NCBI GenBank assembly: GCA_051880035.1
Contig: JBJENE010000006.1
Location: 10,446-74,445 of the forward strand
Direction: 5' to 3'
Length of the DNA: 64,000 bases
DNA from: Eshraghiella sp051880035
Lineage (GTDB): Bacteria > Bacillota > Clostridia > Lachnospirales > Lachnospiraceae
Shown here one piece after another: positions 25,536 through 34,731 of this stretch. Each line of letters opens with the position of its first letter. Positions within the stretch are counted from its first letter, which is position 1. The translations under genes were made by a program, and so were the position numbers. The notes under the pieces are model-generated. The model saw only the letters and a list, made by a program, of their open reading frames with translations. It did no database searches and had not been told where the DNA came from.

Positions 25536-26429
25536 TCAGAGTTCTATTCCGCACTCTTTCAGGAATTTGGTTTTAATTGACATTCTTGCTGTTTTAACAG
25601 GATCCACAACCTGGCTGATTTCCAGATTAGCGTACAGTCCGCAAAGGAAACCTGCCTCATAGAAATCAAGCTTACTGTGATCCTTTATGAAAAGAACCAG
25701 TTTTTCCATTGCTTTTTCCAATGCTTTATCCACGGTATTTTCAGTTGCAACGGATGCAAATTTGTCACCGCACAGTACAAAAGGAATATCTATTTTCATA
25801 TCCTTTCTTACTTTTACGGAAACGGTAACTTCACCGGCTACTTCAAGTCCCGTATAGAATGATTCTCCGTCGCCCATTGCCGCATGAAGATCTCCCATCG
25901 CAAGAAGTCCGCCTTCAGCACCGACCGGAAGGAAAAGAGTTGAACCCTCCTTAATAAGGGTTGTATCCATATTTCCGCCGTGGTCACCCGGAAGAATTGT
26001 TTTAAATTCTCCTTCCTTCGGAGCAATTCCTATTACACCTATCATTGGCTCTATAGGAAGTTCCACACCTTCGCTGATTTTTACTTTTCCTTCTGAAAGG
26101 TCATATATTTTGGTAATTGATTTTTCAACAAGATGACCGAGAAGTCCCTCGTTAGGAATGCACATTGTACATCCGGATTTAGCACATTCGATTTTATCAA
26201 TATGTATTTCAAGTACATCCCCAGGCATTGCTCCTTCAAAAAATACCGGACCTGTGGATGGATTAATTGTTGAATAATCAAGTTTTTCCACCACATCCGT
26301 TTCCTTTGTATAATGTCCCGAAAAACAGTCCCTTGTTTCAAAGGTTACCGTACAAGGTACTTTCACTCTTGCTGCCGGCTCCATATCCGGCTTGAATTCT
26401 GAAATATAATTTTCTTTTTTGATATACAT
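25536..26429 (-). CDS. Acetamidase/formamidase family hydrolase
   Basis: A 297-residue FmdA/AmdA-family protein. Motifs are SGPVFFEGAMPGD-like (STGPVFFEGAMPGDVLEIHI), GDHGGNMDTTLIKEGSTLFLPV, and GLLAMGDLHAAMGDGE, which match metal-binding acetamidases and formamidases. They release ammonia from short amides. The GDLHAAMGDGE block holds the conserved Asp/His/Glu cluster. It lies between a class III aminotransferase and a reductase in the operon and is one of several amide-active enzymes there. Confidence 0.88.
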   Translation of the reverse strand: MYIKKENYISEFKPDMEPAARVKVPCTVTFETRDCFSGHYTKETDVVEKLDYSTINPSTGPVFFEGAMPGDVLEIHIDKIECAKSGCTMCIPNEGLLGHLVEKSITKIYDLSEGKVKISEGVELPIEPMIGVIGIAPKEGEFKTILPGDHGGNMDTTLIKEGSTLFLPVGAEGGLLAMGDLHAAMGDGESFYTGLEVAGEVTVSVKVRKDMKIDIPFVLCGDKFASVATENTVDKALEKAMEKLVLFIKDHSKLDFYEAGFLCGLYANLEISQVVDPVKTARMSIKTKFLKECGIEL

Positions 26430-26443
26430 TTTTAATCCTCCTT

Positions 26444-27781
26444 TTAGCTCCAGCCTGCAAACGCACGCATTTTTTCTTCTGAGACTTTGCCGTTGGCTGC
26501 ATCATTTATTGACTGTTCCAAAATTGCCACTGCTTTGTCTGCCTGTTCTTTTGTAAGAATATAAGGCGGGGTAAACTCAATAACATTGGAATCAAGGCCT
26601 GTGTAATAGCAAATCATTCCAAGTTCATAAGCCCTGTATACCACTTTGGCTGCCAGTTCGGTTGCCGGTTTCTTTGAACCCCTGTCAGTAACCAGTTCCG
26701 TTCCCATGAGAAGCCCTCTTCCCCGCACATCTCCTATGTATTCGCATCTTTCCTGCAGCTCTCTTAGCTTTTCCATAAGATAACTGCCAATTTCTTTTAC
26801 GTCAGATAAAATATTTTTCTCTGTAATTTCATTAATCAGTGCTTCTCCCGCAGCGCACACAACAGGGGATGCACTTGTGGTAAAAAGATGGCTGCCTACC
26901 GAACAATCCATTATTTCCTTCCGCCCCACAACCATGCTGAGCGGAAGTCCGCCACCCACTGATTTACCAAGTACCACGGCATCGGGAACAACATCTGCAT
27001 AGGTGAATCCAAACATATCACCTGTTCTTCCCAAGCCTATCTTAACTTCATCAAAGATCAGATAAATTCCGTTTTCCCTGCATATCCGCTCAAGTCCTTT
27101 TAAAAAGGTCTTTCCTGCCGGGATGTCACCACCGTCGCTTTGAGCTGCTTCAATAACTATTGCCGCCACCTCAGACGGATTGCATTCTTCCTTAAAAAAT
27201 TTATTCTCTATATTCCACAGGCATTCTTTTTCGTACTCTTCTTCTGTCTTACCGTCTCCATGTCTGTAGTAATACGGGAAAGGAAGCTTTGGATTATTAC
27301 TGCCGCTTTGAAAAGTCTGCAGGGACGGATGACCTGACATTGCATAAGAACCTAATGTCTGTCCGTGATATGAGCCGATGAAAGTCACTATTTTAGGTCT
27401 CCCCGTGGCTAACGGCAGAATTTTTGCCACAAATTCGTTGGCATCCGAGCCGGAATGACCATACCATGCCTTTTTCTCAAAATCACCCGGGAGAAGTGAA
27501 ATTATTTTTTTGGCAAGGCTTATGCTTTCTTTGTTAATACAGGAAATTCCGCCGGCAAAACTAAGTACATCCAGCTTTTGTTTTATGGCATCGGTTACGG
27601 TTTTATTGCTGTAGCCAAGACTCATTACGGACCATCCCGCACTCATGTCAAGATACTCTTTTCCTTCCGCGTCGTATATGTACGCCCCTTCTGCCCTTAC
27701 CGCATTAAGCGGGAAGAATCTCAATTTCATTACATCCGATATATATCCGGCATCTTCTTCAAAAAGTAAATTATTATCCAT
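26444..27781 (-). CDS. Class III aminotransferase
   Basis: A 445-residue PLP enzyme of the omega-aminotransferase group (GABA, ornithine, beta-alanine and related). The cofactor lysine is in VVLGKSVGGGLPLSM, with GYHGQTLGS-like IGSYHGQTLGSYAMSG and DEVKIGLGRTG. It moves a terminal amino group to a 2-oxo acid. Its first 8 nt overlap the upstream decarboxylase-like gene. The particular substrate is not shown. Confidence 0.9.
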   Translation of the reverse strand: MDNNLLFEEDAGYISDVMKLRFFPLNAVRAEGAYIYDAEGKEYLDMSAGWSVMSLGYSNKTVTDAIKQKLDVLSFAGGISCINKESISLAKKIISLLPGDFEKKAWYGHSGSDANEFVAKILPLATGRPKIVTFIGSYHGQTLGSYAMSGHPSLQTFQSGSNNPKLPFPYYYRHGDGKTEEEYEKECLWNIENKFFKEECNPSEVAAIVIEAAQSDGGDIPAGKTFLKGLERICRENGIYLIFDEVKIGLGRTGDMFGFTYADVVPDAVVLGKSVGGGLPLSMVVGRKEIMDCSVGSHLFTTSASPVVCAAGEALINEITEKNILSDVKEIGSYLMEKLRELQERCEYIGDVRGRGLLMGTELVTDRGSKKPATELAAKVVYRAYELGMICYYTGLDSNVIEFTPPYILTKEQADKAVAILEQSINDAANGKVSEEKMRAFAGWS

Positions 27782-29189
27782 TTATTTCCTCATAGCTTAT
27801 TTCATTTTTCACCAGGTCTTCATAAGTTTCCGCCGGTCTTATGAGTACATCCTTACCTGTTTTGGTTATAAGAACCACACCGGCTCTCGGTCTTCCGTTG
27901 TAATTACTCATGGTCGGAGTTCCGTAGGCGCCTACATTAAGCATGGCGATTATGTCTCCCGGTGTTGTACTTTCAGGAAGTCTTCTGTAATCAGGAAGAT
28001 TTTTGTGATAATCAATGTCAAAATACACATCTCCGGAATCACAGCACGGTCCGGCAACCTTATAATCGGCACAGTGCTTTTCGTCCATTTTGTTGGCACA
28101 GACCATATGGTAATACCAGTAGTAGGATTTTACTTCGAGAAGTGTGTTAAATCCTGCATCCACCGTAATCCAGTTTTCATCAAGCTCTTCTCTTCTTTTT
28201 TCATTTTCAATGGTGGAAAGAAGAATTCCCGCATCTGCAATTACTTTTCTTCCGGCCTCAATTATCACTTCACAGTCTTTAAAGAAATCTGCAAATTTTT
28301 CTCCTGCCCATGCAACAACATTTTCATTTCTCAATTCTGCAAGCACCGCTTCCGCAATATCATCACAGGTAAGTCTGCTTCTGTACATCGCATATATATT
28401 CGGGGTCATATACTGTGATGCGGATGTTTCAAGATGATGCGGAACAGGAAGACCGCCTCCGATATTAAGAATTGAAGGTTTGTATGATGTTTTTTCATAC
28501 ATATCCACCGCAGTTTTTAACATAACGCGAAAAGCTGCAACAAAGGACTCCAGATCGTATGTTTGTGTGCCTATATGGAAATGATATCCCAGAACATTCA
28601 AGGTATCCTTGCAGTTTATGGCATATTCAAGTACATCTAAAAGTTCATCAAGTGTGATTCCGAATTTGGATTCGTGGGTTCCTGTTTCGTTACCCTTTAC
28701 AACTCCGGTTGATACTTCCGGAACAATGCGGATTGTTATATTTGCTTTTTTGCCTTTGGCTTTTGCAATTTTCTCTATTCTCTTTATCTCAAAAAAAGAG
28801 TCGGCATTTATTGACTTAATTTCTTTATCTATGGCAAATTCAAGTTCCTTGGTGCTCTTTCCCACACCGTTGAAAACTATTCTGTCAGGTGTATATCCAG
28901 CATAAATTCCCTTGAAAAGCTCACCGCCCGAATTTACCTCAAGATCGGCACCGGCATTTTTCGCAATTTGAAGATTCGCCAGCGTGGATTCTGTCTTAGA
29001 TGCAAAATGCAATGATGTTTTCGGGTGTCGGCTTCTGAATGCATTTAAGATTTCTTTCACATTCTGCTCAATCCTTCTTTCCGAAAAAACATAAACCGGT
29101 GTTCCGTATTTTTCAGCTAATTTTGTCGTATCAACTCCGTCAATACATAAATGTCCGTTTTCTACTGTTAATACCTCATTTTGAAACAT
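27774..29189 (-). CDS. Diaminopimelate-decarboxylase-like PLP enzyme
   Basis: A 471-residue fold-type-III PLP protein. The cofactor lysine is in SLHFASKTESTLANL, in place of the more common YAxKAN. Other marks are the GYHFHIGTQ loop, NIGGGLPVP, and AGPCCDSGDV, which supplies the second-subunit Cys. Members decarboxylate meso-diaminopimelate, ornithine, arginine or D-lysine. It is longer than typical LysA and lies in a catabolic operon, so it may act on a pathway amino acid. A LysA role for the cell cannot be ruled out because dapL and dapF are elsewhere in the window. Confidence 0.8.
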   Translation of the reverse strand: MFQNEVLTVENGHLCIDGVDTTKLAEKYGTPVYVFSERRIEQNVKEILNAFRSRHPKTSLHFASKTESTLANLQIAKNAGADLEVNSGGELFKGIYAGYTPDRIVFNGVGKSTKELEFAIDKEIKSINADSFFEIKRIEKIAKAKGKKANITIRIVPEVSTGVVKGNETGTHESKFGITLDELLDVLEYAINCKDTLNVLGYHFHIGTQTYDLESFVAAFRVMLKTAVDMYEKTSYKPSILNIGGGLPVPHHLETSASQYMTPNIYAMYRSRLTCDDIAEAVLAELRNENVVAWAGEKFADFFKDCEVIIEAGRKVIADAGILLSTIENEKRREELDENWITVDAGFNTLLEVKSYYWYYHMVCANKMDEKHCADYKVAGPCCDSGDVYFDIDYHKNLPDYRRLPESTTPGDIIAMLNVGAYGTPTMSNYNGRPRAGVVLITKTGKDVLIRPAETYEDLVKNEISYEEING

Positions 29190-29209
29190 ATAATTACCTG
29201 CTCTTTCTT

Positions 29210-29968
29210 TTATTTTAGGGTAGTATTATAATTCCAGTCTGTCTTATCAAGTTCTTCAATAACCTCTGCCATTGCATTCACAAGAGCATTTGTCATCATT
29301 TCACCCTTTTTGGCTGTTGCCACCGTAGCATCTCCGGTCTGTGCCGTGTTTGTAAGTTCCGAAAAATCCCACTTTACATCAACATACTTTGGAAGTTTGT
29401 CAGGAATGACACAGGTAGCCAATTCCGGTTCACACCACTGAGGGAAAAGATAATACGCTATGGAGGTTTCTCCTTCCCCTGCGTGTCCGCTTCCGTTCCA
29501 TGCCTCAAAAGTTCCTTCCGGGAGAAGCTCTACAGCCGTAACCCACCACTGCGGAAGTGTTACTATTTTAGCTTCAGGGAAATTCTCCTTTATCTGCCTT
29601 GATGCCACCTCAATAGGTGCGATATTTCCGTCATGGCCGTTCATAATAAAAATTTTATTTATGCCGTTTCTTAAAACGGAAGCCAGATAATCGTAAATCA
29701 CTCTTATTGTGGTTTCGTATTCCAGGGACAGAGTAAAAGGAAATGTATCATAATGTTTACTGTATCCAACCGTTACCGGCGGAATCACAAGAAGCCCTTT
29801 TACTTTATCCGCAATTCTTTTTGATATCTCATAAGATACTATTGTGTCGCATCCTTCTGCGATATGCTGTCCGTGGGCCTCACAGGAGCCTATGGAAAGA
29901 ATTGCCTTATCATACTTATTTTCTTTTACCTGATGTGCGGTCAGCTTTAATAATTCGTTATTGTTCAT
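29210..29968 (-). CDS. Creatininase-family amidohydrolase
   Basis: A 252-residue metal-dependent hydrolase. The metal ligands appear as SCEAHGQH (Glu, His), CDTIV (Asp), NGHDGN (His) and GHAGEGETS (Glu). The family opens creatinine or related cyclic amides and includes the FAPy deformylase ArfB and MftE peptidase. Located at the 3' side of the Liv genes with a hairpin between. A cyclic amide substrate is consistent with its neighbours but not proven. Confidence 0.88.
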   Translation of the reverse strand: MNNNELLKLTAHQVKENKYDKAILSIGSCEAHGQHIAEGCDTIVSYEISKRIADKVKGLLVIPPVTVGYSKHYDTFPFTLSLEYETTIRVIYDYLASVLRNGINKIFIMNGHDGNIAPIEVASRQIKENFPEAKIVTLPQWWVTAVELLPEGTFEAWNGSGHAGEGETSIAYYLFPQWCEPELATCVIPDKLPKYVDVKWDFSELTNTAQTGDATVATAKKGEMMTNALVNAMAEVIEELDKTDWNYNTTLK

Positions 29969-29990
29969 ATTTTTTCCCCTATATATGTGA

Positions 29991-30012
29991 GGCAGGGGAA
30001 TTATCCCCTGCC
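29991..30012 (-). other. Hairpin after livJ-like gene
   Basis: Perfect 8-bp arms GGCAGGGG and CCCCTGCC around six bases, between the binding-protein stop and the creatininase start. There is no U-tract, so it may protect the 3' end of the binding-protein mRNA or slow readthrough rather than terminate. Confidence 0.6.
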
Positions 30013-30043
30013 CAACAATAAGTACCTATCATTCTGCTAAAAC

Positions 30044-31216
30044 TTATTCTGCATTCTTAATGAATACAACTTCGCCGTTCTCAAACTTGTTGAGCGATAC
30101 ACTCTTTGAAGGAACATGGCTTCCGTTTTCATAAGAGATTGAACCTGTAACTCCGACAAATCCGGTAACCTTTCCGAGAGCTTCTTTAATTGAATCAGAT
30201 GTAATATCTCCGTCAACATAATTTTCAATTGCATATTTAATTAAGTACATTGTGTCATAACCAAGAGCTGCAAATGCATTTTCAGGTTCTGTACCGAATT
30301 TCTCTTTATATGCTGCCTTAAATTTAGTAACGACATCTGATGACTCATCAAGGTTTACATGTGTTGAATAATAAACATTATTTGCATCATCACCTGCGAT
30401 TTCCGCAATTGTTATAGAGTCAAAACCGTCACCTGACATAACAGGCATATCAAGTCCCTGTGCACGATACTGCTGAAGCATAATAGGCGCCTGGTCTGTA
30501 AAGCTGCTGAAGAAAAGTAAATCAGGCTTCTCATCAAGGGCAACTACCTTTGAAACGCTTGCAGAGTAATCTGTATATCCGTTTTCATCATAGGAATCCT
30601 CAAGAACGATTTCTCCGCCGAGTTCTTTGAATTTCTCTTTGAAGTACTTGCTGAGCGCAAGTGTATATTCTGAAGTTGAGTCTTCAATAACATATGCTGT
30701 TCTTAATCCCAGGTCATTGTATGCATATTCTGCAAGTGCATATGCCTGTGTATTATCTCCGTAAGGTGCAAGGAAGAAACCGTCACCTACACGGTCAGGC
30801 ATATCAGGAAGTGTAGCACCTACCGTGATAAACGGAACACCTGCATCCTGTGCTGCCGTACCGGCTGTGATTGCAAGATTTGATTCACACACACCTGCAA
30901 CTACTACTGAATTATTTACATCAATAAGTTTTGTTGTTGCTGAAGCATTCTGTGCCGGATCTGACTGTCCGTTGATTGTGTTATATGTAATTTTCTTTCC
31001 GTTGATTCCGCCTGCCGCATTGATTTCATCAACTGCAAGCTTAAATCCGTTTGCTGCCGGTTCTTCGTAAGCTGCCATATAGCCTGTTGTGTTGAATACT
31101 GTTCCGACATTGATGGTATCAGATGATCCTGAACCTTCTTTCTTTCCGCAGCCTGTCATTACAAGTGCAACTGACATTACTGCTGCGAGTGCGAGTGCAA
31201 AAATTCTTTTTTTCAT
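30044..31216 (-). CDS. livJ: Branched-chain amino-acid-type substrate-binding lipoprotein
   Basis: A 390-residue periplasmic-binding protein of the Leu/Ile/Val type, anchored by Cys23 (lipobox MTGC). The motif NVGTVFNTTGYMAAYEEPAANG and the repeated alpha/beta lobes fit the type I binding fold. It is the receptor of the adjacent LivFGHM transporter. The real ligand may be a derivative of an amino acid. Its start overlaps the livM stop by 4 nt. Confidence 0.93.
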   Translation of the reverse strand: MKKRIFALALAAVMSVALVMTGCGKKEGSGSSDTINVGTVFNTTGYMAAYEEPAANGFKLAVDEINAAGGINGKKITYNTINGQSDPAQNASATTKLIDVNNSVVVAGVCESNLAITAGTAAQDAGVPFITVGATLPDMPDRVGDGFFLAPYGDNTQAYALAEYAYNDLGLRTAYVIEDSTSEYTLALSKYFKEKFKELGGEIVLEDSYDENGYTDYSASVSKVVALDEKPDLLFFSSFTDQAPIMLQQYRAQGLDMPVMSGDGFDSITIAEIAGDDANNVYYSTHVNLDESSDVVTKFKAAYKEKFGTEPENAFAALGYDTMYLIKYAIENYVDGDITSDSIKEALGKVTGFVGVTGSISYENGSHVPSKSVSLNKFENGEVVFIKNAE

Positions 31217-32340
31217 AGTTCTTTTCTCCTTTTCCTTTTGTTTTTATGTGAAAACATTGATTTAACAATGTTACCCATATCAGTCCATGTCTGTTTTTTA
31301 AACAGTCCGAGATATGTATTTTTGTCAAACATTGAGTTGACTATATAATCACTTCCGCCTGTAATTCCTGAACGCTTAAAAATAATTACAAGAATAAAGA
31401 TAAGGCTCATGATAATATTGGAAAGACCATAAAGCGAAGGAACCGTAATTCCGAAAATTGTAAATCCGCTTTCAAGGTTTGCAAGAAGCTGCGGTAAAAA
31501 TGTTACTATCAAAGCTCCAGGAATTGCTCCGCTTAATGTGGACATTCCGCCGAGTACCGACATTTCAACAATGTTGAAGGATTCGTTAAAGTAGAAGAAA
31601 CTAGGTGCAATACTTTTATAAAGATGTGCCCAAAGCCCTCCTGCCACAGCTCCGAAGAATGCACTTATCATAAATGATAAGAGTCTGTATTTTGTAATAT
31701 TAATTCCAAGAGAAACTGCTGCCGGTTCATCATCCCTTAATGCAATCATATTTCTGCCGAAAGAAGATTTGATTATTCTATAAAGAATAAACAATACCAG
31801 AATTGTAATTACAAAAATTACGGGAAGTGTTGAATAACCTTTAATTCCTCCAAGTCCCTTTGAACCGTTGGTAATCTGAGGATTGTTATCAATAACCGCT
31901 TTGATGATAATTACAAGACCAAGTGTCATTACTGAAAGGTAATCGCCTCTGGCTCTTAATACCGGGAATCCGATAATCATTGCAATAACCATTGCTATTA
32001 ATCCGGCTATAATTATCGCTATCGGAAAAGGAACCTGAATATTGGCTATCCATTCCGGAATGCCCTGAATACGGGCTGTTTTAATTGTAGGTTCAATTGT
32101 AAGCAGTGAAGATATATATGCTCCTATTGCCATAAATCCGGCATGTCCTATTGAAAAAATACCGGTAAAGCCATTAGTCAGGTTAAGGCTGGCCGTAAGA
32201 ATTACATTTATAAGGAAAAGACTTATCATCATTGAGTAATAAGACGGCAAGGCATTGTAGCAGACGAAAACGGCTATTATAGGAAGCAGCACAACCATTA
32301 CAAATTTAAAAATACTGTTGTCTTTAATTGATTTTGCCAT
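31213..32340 (-). CDS. livM: Branched-chain amino-acid ABC permease LivM
   Basis: A 375-residue inner-membrane permease with about ten helices. The conserved region GFTGIFSIGHAGFMAIGAY near residue 55 and RDDEPAAVSLGIN are LivM signatures. The ATG at 32340 has AAGAGGAG 6 nt before it; the longer frame to 32361 starts inside livH. It pairs with LivH. A basic tail (KNKRKRRKEL) ends the protein. Confidence 0.93.
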   Translation of the reverse strand: MAKSIKDNSIFKFVMVVLLPIIAVFVCYNALPSYYSMMISLFLINVILTASLNLTNGFTGIFSIGHAGFMAIGAYISSLLTIEPTIKTARIQGIPEWIANIQVPFPIAIIIAGLIAMVIAMIIGFPVLRARGDYLSVMTLGLVIIIKAVIDNNPQITNGSKGLGGIKGYSTLPVIFVITILVLFILYRIIKSSFGRNMIALRDDEPAAVSLGINITKYRLLSFMISAFFGAVAGGLWAHLYKSIAPSFFYFNESFNIVEMSVLGGMSTLSGAIPGALIVTFLPQLLANLESGFTIFGITVPSLYGLSNIIMSLIFILVIIFKRSGITGGSDYIVNSMFDKNTYLGLFKKQTWTDMGNIVKSMFSHKNKRKRRKEL

Positions 32341-32341
32341 A

Positions 32342-33229
32342 TTAACTCCTCTTTTCATCACTTTTTCCGAACAGTCCGTTAGGTTTAACCAACAGAACTA
32401 TTATAAGTATCAGGAATACACATGCTGTCCTGTACGATGTAACCGAACTCGGAAGATATCCTGCAAAGAACATTTCCAGCAATCCGAGTACAAGTCCGCC
32501 GAGAGCAGCGCCTCCGAAGCTTCCGATTCCACCGATAACCGCAGCGACAAATGCTTTAATACCTATCATAAATCCCATGTCAGGACTGAATGAAACATAT
32601 GAGCCCGAATACATTATTCCGGCTGTTGCAGCAAGAATACCGCCTATTACAAATGCAAATACAATTATGTTATTAACATTAATTCCCATGAGCTGGGCCG
32701 CTGCCATATTGTCGGAGCAGGCTCTCATCGCCATACCGGCTCTTGTGTGTTTAATTACAAGTGAAATAATTATAAGGAGTACAATTGTCACCGCAAAAGT
32801 GATTATATTCATCATTGAAATCTGTACGCCTCTGATTGCATATGTTTTTGAAAAGAATTCAGGAAGTTTGAACGCCTGATTCTGTGGTGAAAAAATAAGT
32901 GTTGCAATATTCTGAAGCAGTGTTGATACGGCTAATGAAACCATAAGTGTTGTTTCCGAACCGCCTTTTCTTAAAGGTCTGTACGCCAGCCTTTCAATTA
33001 CCACTGCAAATACCACCGTTATAAGAATTGCTCCACCGAGTGATACTCCTATAGGAAGATCCCATGAAATAAACATCCAGGCTCCGTATGTGGCAATCAT
33101 CATCAAGTCACCATGTGCAAAATTTACAAGTCTTAAAATACCGTAAACCATTGAATATCCGATGGCTACCAATGCATATATACTGCCCATTTTAAGACCG
33201 TTGATTAACTGTGCTATGAAAAAATCCAC
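32342..33229 (-). CDS. livH: Branched-chain amino-acid ABC permease LivH
   Basis: A 295-residue permease with eight helices. The start codon is GTG at 33229, preceded 6 nt upstream by GGAGGTGAT, which is a full match to the 16S 3' end and is made from the last codons of livF. LivH signatures are YALVAIGYSMVYGILRLVNFAHGD and GGIGSFGGAALGG. It overlaps the livF stop by 1 nt, so translation is coupled. Confidence 0.93.
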   Translation of the reverse strand: MDFFIAQLINGLKMGSIYALVAIGYSMVYGILRLVNFAHGDLMMIATYGAWMFISWDLPIGVSLGGAILITVVFAVVIERLAYRPLRKGGSETTLMVSLAVSTLLQNIATLIFSPQNQAFKLPEFFSKTYAIRGVQISMMNIITFAVTIVLLIIISLVIKHTRAGMAMRACSDNMAAAQLMGINVNNIIVFAFVIGGILAATAGIMYSGSYVSFSPDMGFMIGIKAFVAAVIGGIGSFGGAALGGLVLGLLEMFFAGYLPSSVTSYRTACVFLILIIVLLVKPNGLFGKSDEKRS

Positions 33230-33939
33230 TATAAATCACCTCCAAGATATATGTTCTGAACATCTTTATTTCCTATGAGTTCTTCACCGGTTCCCGTAAG
33301 AACAATCTTGCCGGTTTCCATGATATAAGCCCTGTCTGAAATCTTAAGGGCATCATATGCATTCTGTTCAACAAGAAGAATTGTCATTCCGGATGCTTTA
33401 AGCTCCTCAATTACCGAAAAAACCTGCTGAACAACGATTGGTGCAAGTCCAAGTGAAGGTTCATCAAGAAGAAGCATTTCAGGTCCTGACATAAGGCCTC
33501 TTGCGATGGCTAACATCTGCTGTTCACCACCTGATAATGTACCTGCACTCTGTCTGTATCTTTCCTTGAGCTTTGGAAAAAGCTTATACGCATATTCAAG
33601 TCTTTCTTCAAACAGTGCATTGTTTCTCACATTGTATCCGCCAAGCTTAAGATTCTCGGCAACTGACATCTTGGAGAAAATCTGTCTTCCTTCCGGAACA
33701 TGCACTATACCATTCTGCACTATTGTGTAGCTTTTCTTATTCTCAATACTTTTTCCTTTAAAAAAGATTTTTCCGTTCTTAGGTTTTAAAAGCCCGGATA
33801 TTGTTTTAAGTGTTGTACTTTTTCCGGCTCCGTTGGCACCTACCAAAGATACAACCTCTCCTTTGTGCACTTCAAATGAAATACCCTGGAGTGCCGTAAT
33901 ACTTCCGTAGCTCACCTGTAAATCCTGTACTTTAAGCAT
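33229..33939 (-). CDS. livF: Branched-chain amino-acid ABC ATPase LivF
   Basis: A 236-residue ATPase. Walker A GANGAGKST, signature LSGGEQQML, Walker B LLLDEPSLGLAP and the switch His at LLVEQNA are visible. The ATG at 33939 has GGGAGG 8 nt upstream and overlaps livG by 8 nt. It energises import with LivG. Confidence 0.94.
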   Translation of the reverse strand: MLKVQDLQVSYGSITALQGISFEVHKGEVVSLVGANGAGKSTTLKTISGLLKPKNGKIFFKGKSIENKKSYTIVQNGIVHVPEGRQIFSKMSVAENLKLGGYNVRNNALFEERLEYAYKLFPKLKERYRQSAGTLSGGEQQMLAIARGLMSGPEMLLLDEPSLGLAPIVVQQVFSVIEELKASGMTILLVEQNAYDALKISDRAYIMETGKIVLTGTGEELIGNKDVQNIYLGGDL

Positions 33940-34705
33940 TATCAACACCTCCCAAATAAGCTTTAATAACATCCTGGTTATTCTGTATTTCCTTTGGAGT
34001 TCCTTCTGCTATGGTCTTTCCGGAAGCCATTGCATATATGTATTCACAAAGGCTCATGATTACTTTCATGTCATGCTCGATAAGCAGGATTGTTATATCC
34101 CTTTCGGTATGAATCTTTCTTATCTCATCAACAAGCTGTAAGCTTTCGTTAGGATTCATACCCGCTGCCGGCTCATCAAGAAGAAGGAATTTAGGATCTG
34201 TAGCAAGACATCTTGCAATTTCCAGTCTTCTTTGATATCCGTATGCCAGATTGCCCGACTTCATATTCGCAAATTTTTCAATACCCATTATTTCCAGAGC
34301 TTCATATGCGCTCTCACGCATCTGTTTTTCTGTTTTTCTGTACTTTCCGGTTCCCACAAGCATCTGAAAAAAGTTGTACTTATTCCTAAGCTGCTCCGCT
34401 ACAATGACATTTTCAATAACCGTCATGTTTTTAAAAAGCCTCAGATTCTGGAAAGTTCTTGCAATTCCGATTTTGGCAATTTTATAACTTGGCAGTTTAT
34501 TGATTTCATATTCCCCAAAACGGATTTCTCCGCTTGTAGGCTTGTAGCTTCCTGAAATCATATTGATTACAGTACTTTTTCCGGCTCCGTTTGTACCAAT
34601 AAGGCCATATATCTTTCCTTTTTCAAAATGCGCATTAAAATCGTCTACGGCCTTAACGCCTTTAAACTGCATGTTGACATGCTGTAAAATTAATTCTTCT
34701 GCCAC
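33932..34705 (-). CDS. livG: Branched-chain amino-acid ABC ATPase LivG
   Basis: A 257-residue ATPase with GTNGAGKST, AYGYQRRLEIAR as the signature segment, LLLDEPAAGMNP and LLIEHDMK. The start codon is GTG at 34705, with GGAGG about 9 nt upstream. It is the first gene of the Liv block (livGFHMJ), which lies in the middle of the catabolic operon. Confidence 0.93.
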   Translation of the reverse strand: MAEELILQHVNMQFKGVKAVDDFNAHFEKGKIYGLIGTNGAGKSTVINMISGSYKPTSGEIRFGEYEINKLPSYKIAKIGIARTFQNLRLFKNMTVIENVIVAEQLRNKYNFFQMLVGTGKYRKTEKQMRESAYEALEIMGIEKFANMKSGNLAYGYQRRLEIARCLATDPKFLLLDEPAAGMNPNESLQLVDEIRKIHTERDITILLIEHDMKVIMSLCEYIYAMASGKTIAEGTPKEIQNNQDVIKAYLGGVDNA

Positions 34706-34731
34706 ATCTTCTTCCTCCTGGTTCGTAGTTT

